Below, piece by piece: positions 1 through 8,459 of a DNA stretch of 64,000 nucleotides. Source of the DNA: JBBRBB01 sp963830175 (GTDB lineage Bacteria > Bacteroidota > Bacteroidia > Chitinophagales > Chitinophagaceae); contig CAWHKV010000002.1 of NCBI GenBank assembly GCA_963830175.1, forward strand, positions 62,001 through 126,000, in the 5' to 3' direction. The notes under the pieces are model-generated. The model saw only the letters and a list, made by a program, of their open reading frames with translations, was not told the origin of the DNA and did no database searches. The position numbers and the translations under genes were made by a program. Every line of letters begins with the position of its first letter. Position 1 is the first letter of the stretch.

Positions 1-617
1 ATTACCTCAAGATTTCGGGCGTGTTTTATTAAAAGCTCGTGTTTAAACACAACTGCTTTCGGATGTTTTAAAATTAATTGCAGCAATGTTGATCTTCCGT
101 CGCCAACAACGTGCATATATTCCTTTTCTATAAAACCGGTTATGATGCCTTTGGCAGCATGCGGGTAACGAATATGAAAAACACTTACCTCAACCGGTAA
201 GTTAATTAATTGCTGGGCAATGTATTCAACGCCAATTTTCTCATGGTATATCTTAAGTTGTTTTTCATCATTTATTTTCCTAAATAATAAACCCTGAGCG
301 CCAATATTTGGCTTTACTGCCAGGGGAAAAGTCAGGCCGGTTTCAACAATTCTATTGAATACATTTTTGTATTCTTCGGTATGGTTAATATAAATGGTTC
401 TGGGATATAGATCCTCAGGCAATTGACTATACATGGGTTTTTTTGAATCACCTTCAAAACCGGCAAATTCAAGGGAAGGATTAATATTTGAAAAGAACCA
501 GAATCTTTTACTTCGAATTGCGTAATAACCCCATAAAAATACCAGCGGAGAATATATTATATAAAAGGGCCAGGTTTCCCAATTGGCTATTCTTTTTAAT
601 ATTGATTTATTCGACAT
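1..617 (-). CDS. ATP-grasp domain protein, C-terminus cut by window edge
   Basis: The minus strand is open from an ATG at 617 to the left edge with no stop, giving at least 205 residues. The protein opens MSNKSILKRIANWETWPFY, has a hydrophobic stretch with a WGYY patch around residues 20-36, and then a region (VKPNIGAQGLLFR) resembling the nucleotide-binding loop of ATP-grasp ligases. I recognise the general pattern of Bacteroidota proteins annotated as D-alanine-D-alanine-ligase-like or ATP-grasp proteins, but the catalytic C-terminal part lies outside the window and the substrate cannot be named. It is divergent from yicC across a 194-nt gap in which I see no clear promoter. The open frame and start are seen directly; the family is inferred. 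Confidence 0.7.
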   Translation of the reverse strand, partial: MSNKSILKRIANWETWPFYIIYSPLVFLWGYYAIRSKRFWFFSNINPSLEFAGFEGDSKKPMYSQLPEDLYPRTIYINHTEEYKNVFNRIVETGLTFPLAVKPNIGAQGLLFRKINDEKQLKIYHEKIGVEYIAQQLINLPVEVSVFHIRYPHAAKGIITGFIEKEYMHVVGDGRSTLLQLILKHPKAVVFKHELLIKHARNLEV

Positions 618-811
618 GGTAAGGGGGCAAATTTATATGTATAATACCAAATAAAAGTTACGTTATGTAATGGTGGTAAATCATAGATGTACCTGGAATA
701 TTTTATGGTTCAATTAGAAAAAATTGAAGTTTAATTTTCATTGCCAGTAAATATTGCCTTTGCTTTTTACTACAGCTATTTACCTTTATATTTACCTCTT
801 AACAACGATGT

Positions 812-1687
812 ATGGTGTATTCAATGACGGGTTATGGAAGGGCAGAACAGACCATAAACGATAAGACTTTTCTTGTTGAGATAAGATCTCTTAACGGTAA
901 GCAGTACGATGTAAGATTATTTCTTCCAGCCATTCTAAAACCTTATGAAATTGAAATCAGGAACTTTTTAAATGCAGGGCTTATAAGAGGTAATGTTGAA
1001 TGCAACATAACCTTAAAGCAAAACGGAAATTCAAAAGCTGTTAGCATTAATACATCATTACTTAAAGCATATTATTTACCTGTAGCAGAAACTGCAAAAG
1101 ATTTGGGTATTCCGCCAGATAATGTACTAAGTGTTTTACTTAGACTGCCTGATATTTTTGTACAGTCTAATGAAACACTGCCCGAAGATGAATGGGATCA
1201 ATTTAAAGGCACACTTTCAGAAGCAATTTCTGCCTTAAATAAACACCGGCAGGATGAAGGCTATAGCATGGAAGACGATTTAAAAGCACGCATTGCTAAC
1301 ATTGAATTGCAGCAAAAAATTATTACCGAGCTAGAAAGTATGCGTCGCATTAAAATTAAAGACGGTTTAAAAAAAGTGCTGGAAGATAATGTGGGAAAAG
1401 ATAATTATGATCCGAACCGTTTAGAACAGGAGCTTATATACTACATTGAAAAAATTGATATTAGTGAAGAACAGGTAAGGTTAAAAAATCATTGTGATTA
1501 CTTCTTAAGTGTTATTAATGAGCAGGAAATAAGTAAAGGAAAAAAGCTTGCATTTATTTTACAGGAGATCGGCCGCGAAATAAATACTACCGGTTCTAAA
1601 GCATACGATTCTACGGTGCAGAAGTGTGTTGTATTAATGAAAGATGAACTTGAAAAAGCAAAAGAACAGGCATTAAATGTATTATAA
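812..1687 (+). CDS. yicC: YicC/YloC family endoribonuclease
   Basis: This 291-residue protein begins with the family hallmark MVYSMTGYGRAE, followed by an EIRSLNGKQYD segment. The N-terminal YicC domain covers about residues 1-155 and the C-terminal DUF1732-type domain the last 85 residues, with ELIYYIEKIDISEEQVRLKNH and LQEIGREINTTGSKA patches. Length is normal for the family. YicC proteins are cytoplasmic endoribonucleases implicated in RNA turnover; that role comes from family knowledge. The ATG at 812 is chosen because it gives the conserved MxxSMTG start; an ATG four bases upstream is in another frame. gldH follows after 43 nt on the same strand, so the two may be cotranscribed. Confidence 0.93.
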   Translation: MVYSMTGYGRAEQTINDKTFLVEIRSLNGKQYDVRLFLPAILKPYEIEIRNFLNAGLIRGNVECNITLKQNGNSKAVSINTSLLKAYYLPVAETAKDLGIPPDNVLSVLLRLPDIFVQSNETLPEDEWDQFKGTLSEAISALNKHRQDEGYSMEDDLKARIANIELQQKIITELESMRRIKIKDGLKKVLEDNVGKDNYDPNRLEQELIYYIEKIDISEEQVRLKNHCDYFLSVINEQEISKGKKLAFILQEIGREINTTGSKAYDSTVQKCVVLMKDELEKAKEQALNVL

Positions 1688-1730
1688 GTATGGGTAGTAT
1701 TTTTAATTCAAAAGTAAATACTGATGTGAG

Positions 1731-2207
1731 ATGAAGCGGTGGATTAAAACATTTTTAATATTATTCATTGTTACTGCTCTTTGTAAAAGTTGTGATACCA
1801 TCGATCTTTTCGAGCAGTCTAAAAGCTTTACACGCCACGAGTGGCAGCGCGCCGAGAAACCTTCATTTACATTTTTAGTTGAAGACAGTTTGTCTTTTTA
1901 TAACCTATATGCTGTTATTCGCCATACAGACGCGTATCCTTTTAATAATATCTGGTTAAAAATAACCAGGCAATCTCCGCAACAAAACGCCGATACGCAA
2001 AAAGCAAACTTAATGCTAGCAGATAATACCAGGGGTTGGCTGGGTACCGCTTTTAATGATGTTATTGAGCACAGAATTTTGTTGAATAAACAGCCCGTGC
2101 GTTTACAAAAAGGCGAACATACATTTACACTTGAGCAAATAATGCGTGAGAATCCACTTCGTTATGTTCTTTCTGCGGGTATAAGGGTTGAAAAAGTGGT
2201 GCAATAA
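1731..2207 (+). CDS. gldH: gliding motility lipoprotein GldH
   Basis: The 158-residue protein has a hydrophobic N-terminus ending at a cysteine followed by aspartate (CKSCD, residues 18-22), a typical Bacteroidota lipoprotein signal. The body carries the GldH signature YNLYAVIRHTDAYPFNNIWL and a C-terminal VLSAGIRVEKV. GldH is a lipoprotein needed for gliding and type IX secretion in Flavobacterium. It is placed in the cell envelope. Together with the CHU_C-tailed protein at the other end of the window it supports a T9SS-bearing host. Family assignment is by recognition of the motif; whether this organism glides is inference. Confidence 0.88.
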   Translation: MKRWIKTFLILFIVTALCKSCDTIDLFEQSKSFTRHEWQRAEKPSFTFLVEDSLSFYNLYAVIRHTDAYPFNNIWLKITRQSPQQNADTQKANLMLADNTRGWLGTAFNDVIEHRILLNKQPVRLQKGEHTFTLEQIMRENPLRYVLSAGIRVEKVVQ

Positions 2208-2264
2208 TCCCATTAATAGAAATTTACGTACCTTATTAGGAATTTATAAAATAATCCCTCATTA

Positions 2265-2319
2265 TTAGAGATAATTGAATAAAGCAAATTAAATTTGATC
2301 TTTAATCCATTATCTCTAA
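2265..2319. promoter_or_regulatory. Perfect 11-bp inverted repeat around the desaturase promoter
   Basis: TTAGAGATAAT at 2265-2275 and its exact reverse complement ATTATCTCTAA at 2309-2319 are separated by 33 nt. The right arm ends 12 nt before the desaturase ATG at 2332. A -7-like box TAaaTTTG (2290-2297) sits between the arms. The arrangement suits an operator bound at two half sites or a 5' leader stem; no T-run follows, so it is not a terminator. Confidence 0.55.
2290..2297 (+). promoter_or_regulatory. Bacteroidota-type -7 box (TAAATTTG) for the desaturase
   Basis: TAAATTTG matches the Bacteroidota consensus TAnnTTTG exactly and lies 34 nt upstream of the desaturase start, inside the inverted repeat at 2265-2319. 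No good -33 TTG is present at the usual distance. Confidence 0.4.
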
Positions 2320-2331
2320 GTACTCTAAACA

Positions 2332-3415
2332 ATGAAAACACTAATTGCTGTACCCGGCGTTCCTGAAAGTATAGATATACGTAAATTCAGGGAGGAGCTA
2401 AAAGACCAAAGTTATTATGCTAATGCTGTAAGAGGCATGCTTCCGAAGTATGTTTTTAAACCTGTTCCCCAAAGATTAACCTGGTTCTTTATTAATTATG
2501 CCATCATTATTTCAGGCATATTTTTAATAGCTAATTTTTCTGAATGGTGGATACAATTAATCTCTTCATTATTAATAGGTCACAGTTTTGGTTGCCTGTT
2601 TTTTCTTGGTCATGAAATAACCCATGGAACCGTTATAAAAAACAAAAAAGCCATTTTATTTTTTAGTACTATGTGTTACCTGCCATGGGGCTTACATGGA
2701 AGAGCATGGATACATGCACATAACGGAAAGCACCACCAGCACACTCAGCATTCAGTTAAAGATCCTGATTGTTTTGGAAGAAAAAAATACAAGCGAAATA
2801 AAATACTTCAGAAACTAAATACTTTATTGCCTGGTAGTGGATCATGGGCGAGTTATACCTTTCCCTTCTGGTTCTTTTCTTTTTACTGCATATATATTCA
2901 GTGGCTGCATAAACCAAATATTTTTACCAATAAGGCAGATGAAAAAACATCGAAACGTTTTTTAATTGCTGTGTATGTTATCTGGATTACGACTTGCCAC
3001 AATTATTACACCCTTTGGTTTTATTTACCTGTTTCTAATACCCTTATTAATTAGTAACGGGGTGGTAATGAGTTATATTTCTACTAACCATTTTCTTAAT
3101 CCTCTTACGGAAGAAACCAATGATCCGCTGGTAAATTCATTGTCTGTAAAAACCAATAAATTTTTTGATTTCTTACACCTGAATTTTAGCTACCATGTAG
3201 AACATCACGTGTTTCCTTACGTTAGTCCTAAATATGCACCCATGATCGCTAAGGTTTTAAAAGAGAATTTCCCGGATGATTATAATGAGATGGGGCATGC
3301 AGAAGCATTGACTTTATTGTACCAGCGTCCAAAATTTTATTACAATGATGTAACGCTAATAAATCCTTCAACAAAGAAGAAATATCCAACCATAGTTTTA
3401 GAGGACGTTTTTTAG
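2332..3415 (+). pseudogene. Fatty acid desaturase, disrupted by a +1 frameshift
   Basis: Two overlapping frames (2332-3054 and 2966-3415) together encode one membrane fatty acid desaturase of about 360 residues. The first frame holds histidine boxes GHEITHGT and HAHNGKHHQHT with membrane segments between; the second holds the third box YHVEHHVFP and the C-terminal tail. All three boxes are needed to bind the di-iron centre, so neither piece would work alone. The reading frame moves forward by one base; because an in-frame stop sits at 2963-2965 in the second frame, the extra base must lie after it, most plausibly between 2966 and 2984. Removing T2983 would join YVI to GLRLATIITPFGF. This may be a real mutation or a base-calling error. 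The family role is double-bond insertion in membrane lipids. Confidence 0.85.
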
Positions 3416-3417
3416 TC

Positions 3418-4818
3418 TTACACTTTTATAAGTTTCCACTTTCCTCTTTTAAACAGAATCACACTTGTTACAGATAGCAGGAATTCTGCTATAACTATTG
3501 CAACAAAAACACCTGTTGGTCCATATTTTAAATGTATGGCAAGTATGTATGCAAGCGGTATCTGTATAGCCCAGAAACCAAGCAGGTTAACCAGCGTTGG
3601 TGTTTTAGTATCGCCGGCACCATTAAAAGCATTCATCATAACCATACCCACACCAAAAAACAAATATCCCAGGCTAATGATCTTTAAAGCTTCAATGGCA
3701 TAAACCTGTGCCTGCGGGTCTTTGTTCATAAACTCTACCAAAGGCTTTGCAAACAGGTAAAAAAATACTGAAACAAGTATCATGAAAATGGAATTGTATT
3801 TGGCTATTTTCCAAACACTTTGCTCAGCTCTGTCAGGTTTATTGGCTCCTAAATTCTGCCCAACCAGTGTGGCAGCTGCATTGCTTAATCCCCAGGCAGG
3901 CAAAATAAAAAATATAATAAGCCTTATGGCAACCTGGTATCCTGCCAGGGCTGCTTCATGAAATTCTGCAATAATGCGCGCTAAAAATATCCAGCTTGCA
4001 GAGGCTATAATAAATTGTATAGTACCCGTCCATGCAATTTTTATAATTGACCTGATTAGGGTAAGGTCAATCGAAAAATAGGATAGTTTAATATGCAAAA
4101 TTCCTTTACCTGAAAAGCGGGAAAGTTGGTATAACACCCCAACAAGTCTGCCTGTAGTCGTAGCGATTGCTGCACCCTTTAAACCAAGCGCTGGAAAAGG
4201 ACCCCAACCATTAATTAATAAAGGGCATAAAATAATGTTGCAAATATTTGCAAGCCACAAACTTTGCATTGCAAGGGCTGCATTGCCGGCTCCGCGAAAT
4301 ATACCATTTATTAAAAACAGCAACATAATAACAATGCTGCCTCCAAAAACAATTCTTGTATAAATGGCTCCTTCCTGTACAATTTTTTCAGACGCACCCA
4401 TCAGCCTTAAAATATCTGCTGCGAATAACATTCCTGTAATGCTGATGATGACAGTGATTGCAAGGGAGAGTAAAATACTTTGTGCTGCTGCCCAGGAGGC
4501 TGCTTCGTAATTTTTTTCACCTACACGCCTGGCTACAATGGCTGTGGCTGCCATACTTAAACCAATAGCAATGGAATAAACAAGCGTTAATACCGATTCG
4601 GTTAGTCCCACAGTGGCCACGGCTTCATTCCCTAATTTGCCAACAAAAAATATATCTACTACGGCAAACACCGACTCCATCATCATTTCCAAAATCATTG
4701 GAATGGCAAGTAAGATCACGGCACGACGAATACTACCGGTAGTAAAATCCTGCTCCTGCCCGTTTATGGAACCTTTTATAAGGCTAAGTATATTCTGGCG
4801 TTTGGAAAGAGTTTGCAC
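3418..4818 (-). CDS. MATE family efflux transporter
   Basis: A 466-residue inner-membrane protein with about twelve hydrophobic segments and the MATE pattern: the FTTGSIRRAVILLAIPMILEMMMES opening (shown in part: IRRAVILLAIPMILEMM) and a second-half repeat with WGLSNAAATLVGQNLGA. MATE proteins export organic cations or drugs driven by Na+ or H+ gradients; the substrate here is unknown. The start taken is GTG at 4818; the ATG at 4822 is out of frame. It is convergent with the desaturase, 2 nt apart, and stands alone as a transcription unit. Confidence 0.9.
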   Translation of the reverse strand: MQTLSKRQNILSLIKGSINGQEQDFTTGSIRRAVILLAIPMILEMMMESVFAVVDIFFVGKLGNEAVATVGLTESVLTLVYSIAIGLSMAATAIVARRVGEKNYEAASWAAAQSILLSLAITVIISITGMLFAADILRLMGASEKIVQEGAIYTRIVFGGSIVIMLLFLINGIFRGAGNAALAMQSLWLANICNIILCPLLINGWGPFPALGLKGAAIATTTGRLVGVLYQLSRFSGKGILHIKLSYFSIDLTLIRSIIKIAWTGTIQFIIASASWIFLARIIAEFHEAALAGYQVAIRLIIFFILPAWGLSNAAATLVGQNLGANKPDRAEQSVWKIAKYNSIFMILVSVFFYLFAKPLVEFMNKDPQAQVYAIEALKIISLGYLFFGVGMVMMNAFNGAGDTKTPTLVNLLGFWAIQIPLAYILAIHLKYGPTGVFVAIVIAEFLLSVTSVILFKRGKWKLIKV

Positions 4819-4880
4819 GCATTAATTTAATCGTGCAAAATAACACTTCGCAGTGCAATTAATTATGCCCGCGAAATAAA

Positions 4881-6806
4881 TTACTGTATGGTATTAAAAA
4901 CTGCCTCGTTTATTTTTACAGGGTATTTCTTCTTTAATTTTTCCAGCCATTCATTTTCAATAACCTGCTGGTAATCGTTAATAACCATGCCTTGGGCTTC
5001 ATCAAATTCTCTTGGACCTTGCTCCCGGTGCACCTTGAAAATATGTATAAATGTATAGCTGTCCCCCTGTTCATTAAAAGATGGCGAGGTTTGATATCCT
5101 TCGGTAAATTGTAATGAATCGCTCATTTGTAATTGGCTGAATTCGTATCGGCTACTGTCGGCATCAATGTTTCTTTCAGCATATTTGCTTATTATGTTTT
5201 GCCAGTCAGACGGATTTGCTTTAACCTGGGCTGCCACAGCCTTTACAGTTTCTTCATCGGAACCTGTAACCACAAGTGCATTCACCGATGGTTGCCATAT
5301 ATACCTGTTCTTGTGTTGCTGGTAATATTTTTTTAAGGCTGCTTCATCTTCAGTTGCTTTGTCCCAGATGTTTGCTTTCATAAAAGCAAATAGCATATTT
5401 GCATCATTAAATTCAATTATCTGGTCTTTTACTGCGGGATAAAAATCTTCAATGTGTGCTTTATAATAACTGGCAGCTTCATTGGTCAGGAACATATTCA
5501 TAAGTCTGTCGAAAGCAGAAGTAACGTTTCCTTCCAGGGCTTCCTCATTGTTATTTAAAAATCTTATCCAGTCTTCAACGGTATATTTTTGTTTTTCAAA
5601 AGCGAATAATATAGTTGAAGGTTTAATGCTTTTATAACCTGTTGCCGGATCGTTACCGTTCAATATACTGTCAGTGTAAATTTTTAAATCTTCCTTATTG
5701 TAGGTAGATGGATTGTATTTTACGTCTTTTAACCATTGTTCGGCGAGTTTCTTTTTGGCTACGTTTAACCTGGAGTCGTTTAAAATAACCTCCTGCAGTT
5801 TAGATATATTTATAATGTCTTCTTCATCTTTTACTACCGGAAGGGTATCTACCAGTTTTATGATATTATAACCATAAGACGTTGCAAAAGGAACACTGAT
5901 ATCCCCGGGAGTTTTTAAACTAAAAACCTGTTGTTCAAAATCCTGGTTATACTTCCCAACCTCTACATTAATAGGAGTAAAATCGTGGTTTTCTACCTGC
6001 CCAACCTGCTCCAGTATAGCATTAAATGAAGCTCCCTTTTTTAGAAGGTCATAAATTGAATCGGTACGTTTTGCTACTTGTTGCTTTTCCGTATCTGAAT
6101 AAAAATCCGGAGTAAGAAACATAAGGTGTTGAATGCGGCGTGTACCCATAGCAGGGCGCTCCTCCAAATTCTTAAAAATGTGGTATCCAATGCTGCTATG
6201 ATAAATTGATGAATGTTGCCCAGGTGCAAGACCATAAACAATATTTTCCATTTTATAAGGTAGAATAAATGCAGTAATGTAACCTATTCTGCCCCCCATT
6301 GATTTCACGAGTGAGTCTGTTGAATATTCTGCGGAAACCTCTTCGAACTTGTTGCCTTTTTCTATTGCTTTTAGCGCCTGGTTTATTCGTAGATATGCTG
6401 CAGCGGTGTCTTCTCCCGGGGCGACTTCTACAAACACTTGTGCCACTTTAATATTTTTCTGGCTTCGTAGAAAGGCTTCGTGAACAAGCTGGTTAATATT
6501 TGCCTGTTCATTCACCAGGTTTTCTGCCAGCTGCATTTTAAAGTTTTCTGCTTCCTGAAATATAGCTGGGTCATCATTCAACTTTTCATCATAGGCAGCC
6601 TGCAGTTTAAGTTTAAAGTTGATGTACATATCAAGGTATTCCCTCGCCTTCTCTTTACGGTTGCCCGTAGTATCTGGGTTGCGGTTAAATGCCTTAATAA
6701 ATTCTTCTTTGGTAACAGTTTTATTGCCGTAAGTAAAAAGCGTTTGAGAAAAAGATGTTATTGAAAACAAAATGGCTACAAGCAGAAAAATTTGTTTGCG
6801 TTGCAT
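4881..6806 (-). CDS. Periplasmic peptidylprolyl isomerase (SurA/parvulin-like)
   Basis: The 641-residue protein starts with a signal peptide (MQRKQIFLLVAILFSITSFSQ, cut about residue 20), followed by a SurA-type N-terminal chaperone region with repeated helices (EYLDMYINFKLKLQAAYDEK). Two parvulin rotamase domains follow at about residues 115-215 (GRIGYITAFILPYKMENIVY, SSIGYHIFK) and 220-325 (TSYGYNIIKLVDT). The remaining 300 residues are helical and have no recognised catalytic motif. It probably helps fold outer-membrane proteins in the periplasm. It lies 11 nt downstream of the thioredoxin-like gene on the same strand, so both probably form one envelope protein-folding operon. Confidence 0.87.
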   Translation of the reverse strand: MQRKQIFLLVAILFSITSFSQTLFTYGNKTVTKEEFIKAFNRNPDTTGNRKEKAREYLDMYINFKLKLQAAYDEKLNDDPAIFQEAENFKMQLAENLVNEQANINQLVHEAFLRSQKNIKVAQVFVEVAPGEDTAAAYLRINQALKAIEKGNKFEEVSAEYSTDSLVKSMGGRIGYITAFILPYKMENIVYGLAPGQHSSIYHSSIGYHIFKNLEERPAMGTRRIQHLMFLTPDFYSDTEKQQVAKRTDSIYDLLKKGASFNAILEQVGQVENHDFTPINVEVGKYNQDFEQQVFSLKTPGDISVPFATSYGYNIIKLVDTLPVVKDEEDIINISKLQEVILNDSRLNVAKKKLAEQWLKDVKYNPSTYNKEDLKIYTDSILNGNDPATGYKSIKPSTILFAFEKQKYTVEDWIRFLNNNEEALEGNVTSAFDRLMNMFLTNEAASYYKAHIEDFYPAVKDQIIEFNDANMLFAFMKANIWDKATEDEAALKKYYQQHKNRYIWQPSVNALVVTGSDEETVKAVAAQVKANPSDWQNIISKYAERNIDADSSRYEFSQLQMSDSLQFTEGYQTSPSFNEQGDSYTFIHIFKVHREQGPREFDEAQGMVINDYQQVIENEWLEKLKKKYPVKINEAVFNTIQ

Positions 6807-6817
6807 GGTTATAATAG

Positions 6818-8284
6818 TTAGGTGCCTGGTTTTTGTGTTTTGGTTGTTAATACTTCATCGAACTGGTTTAAACTTAGCTTTTTTGCGATAATGCGTTTTT
6901 GAGCATCCAGTAAAAAGAAAGTTGGTGTTTCCTGCACATCGTATAATTGCCGGAAATTTGCCTGCTGCGATTGTTGTTGGGCAATCCGTTGTTCCCGGGT
7001 TTGCCACGCATGTATCCAGCCTTGCAGGTGATGTTCGTTTATAAAAGTAACCCAGTCATCAAATACATTTTCATTAACGTTCACCGAAAAAATTTCTACC
7101 CCGAGGTCTTTCCATTTTGCCCTGTAAAAAGAATCGAGTACCGGAATGCGGTCTTTACAGTGCCCGCAATGCGGATCCCAAAAAGCAACAAAAGTATAGG
7201 GGGAATGTATGTCGTAAAGTGATACGGGTTTGCCGGAGGTATCCAGCATTTCCATTGGTGCAGCCTGCTCATTTATCTGGTTTGCAATAAGGCTGTATCC
7301 GCGATCCAGAATATATTTATTTTGCGCAGCACTTAACCAGGCAGTATCTCCTTTAAGATAAAATTCTTCAAATAAATACAGGAAAACCTTGTCCTGACCC
7401 ATTATCTCAGGATTAATGTATTTGTCTGTGAATTTTGCTAGCAAATAATGTAACATTTCATCGCTTTCCCTGGCAGACAAAAGCATGTAACTAATTTCAT
7501 TTACAATGCTGTCCGGGTGCGGAGCAACAAACTGTTTAAAATAATCATCCAGTTTTTTTTCGAAATAAGGGGTGCGCAAAAATCTTTCATCAAAAAAATC
7601 AACGCCATCCCAGTAATGATCCTTTACATAATAAAAAGGGTAAAGAGAATCTATGGTTCCATCCGCCTTTACTGGTGGGCGTGGGTATTCAGGAATTTTG
7701 GCTCCATTTAGTAATGTGGCCAGCATTGAAAACGGGTTGGCTTTCATCAGGCTGTCCCTGAAGGTCGTAAGCCTGCTCGCCGCTATTCTTAATTCATTTC
7801 TTGCAAGCGTTGAATCATCGTGGTTTATTGCACTTTTAAGATGCTGCTGCGCTTTGTTTATTGCCGGACTAATTTCTCCAAGTGTTCGCGTATAATAGGC
7901 AAACAGGGAATTCTCAGCAGACCCTTTTATTACAAGATCTGCATTGTTTTCACTATTCATTTGCACACTAAACTGCTGGGTATCATCCATCAGTATTTCA
8001 AATAATAATGTACGCTCCGGGGAAACAAGAAAATAAATGCCCCTGGGCAGTTTTTCTTTTCCTTCAAAAACGCCTTCACTTTTATCATTTAAAATTACTG
8101 TATCGGCTATGCGGTTGCTTTTGCCATAATAACTCGCCAAAAAAACAGTGTCGTTTTTATAAGGCGGCAGTGTTACAGAAATATGGTAGCCAGGTAAGTT
8201 TTTAACAGGTTGTGTATTACCCCAGGCCGGTGTTAAAAATATAACAGCCAGTATAAGTAAAATGTTTGCGCTCAGTTTTTTCAT
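6818..8284 (-). CDS. TlpA-like thioredoxin family protein with DUF4369/DUF5106-type N-terminus
   Basis: From the ATG at 8284 (MKKLSANILLILAVIFL) the protein is 488 residues; an upstream start at 8314 would place ten charged residues before the signal peptide, so the later ATG is preferred. After the signal peptide comes a beta-rich DUF4369-like region, a helical DUF5106-like middle, and a C-terminal thioredoxin fold with FVAFWDPHCGHCKDRIPVL, whose CGHC is the redox pair, and a cis-proline segment QETPTFFLLD. Such proteins reduce or isomerise disulfides in the periplasm or serve cytochrome c maturation. It heads a two-gene unit with the SurA-like gene. Confidence 0.88.
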   Translation of the reverse strand: MKKLSANILLILAVIFLTPAWGNTQPVKNLPGYHISVTLPPYKNDTVFLASYYGKSNRIADTVILNDKSEGVFEGKEKLPRGIYFLVSPERTLLFEILMDDTQQFSVQMNSENNADLVIKGSAENSLFAYYTRTLGEISPAINKAQQHLKSAINHDDSTLARNELRIAASRLTTFRDSLMKANPFSMLATLLNGAKIPEYPRPPVKADGTIDSLYPFYYVKDHYWDGVDFFDERFLRTPYFEKKLDDYFKQFVAPHPDSIVNEISYMLLSARESDEMLHYLLAKFTDKYINPEIMGQDKVFLYLFEEFYLKGDTAWLSAAQNKYILDRGYSLIANQINEQAAPMEMLDTSGKPVSLYDIHSPYTFVAFWDPHCGHCKDRIPVLDSFYRAKWKDLGVEIFSVNVNENVFDDWVTFINEHHLQGWIHAWQTREQRIAQQQSQQANFRQLYDVQETPTFFLLDAQKRIIAKKLSLNQFDEVLTTKTQKPGT

Positions 8285-8447
8285 TTCAGCGCATAAATAT
8301 ATTTCAATATCCACGTGAATTTGTTAACCTGGTGTAAAACCATCCTTGAATAATCGTTGTCGCATAAACGAAAAAATAATGACACCTATTGTTTCCGGGC
8401 TCCTTATTCAACCACCTGATTAAGTACAAAGATTTTCTTAATCCGGT

Positions 8448-8455
8448 TACCTTTG
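8448..8455 (+). promoter_or_regulatory. -7 box TACCTTTG, rlmD
   Basis: An exact TAnnTTTG match ending only 4 nt before the GTG start of rlmD, so the transcript would begin at or next to the start codon. No convincing -33 element is visible. Confidence 0.5.
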
Positions 8456-8459
8456 CGCC

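Noticed and set aside
754..762. TTGCCTTTG as a -7 box for yicC
   Set aside because: One mismatch to TAnnTTTG and the nearest TTG elements give spacings of 11 or 28 bp, so no promoter was called.
5133..8205. Several open plus-strand frames opposite the SurA-like and thioredoxin-like genes
   Set aside because: They have no start signals, no recognisable composition or motifs, and mirror well-supported genes on the minus strand.
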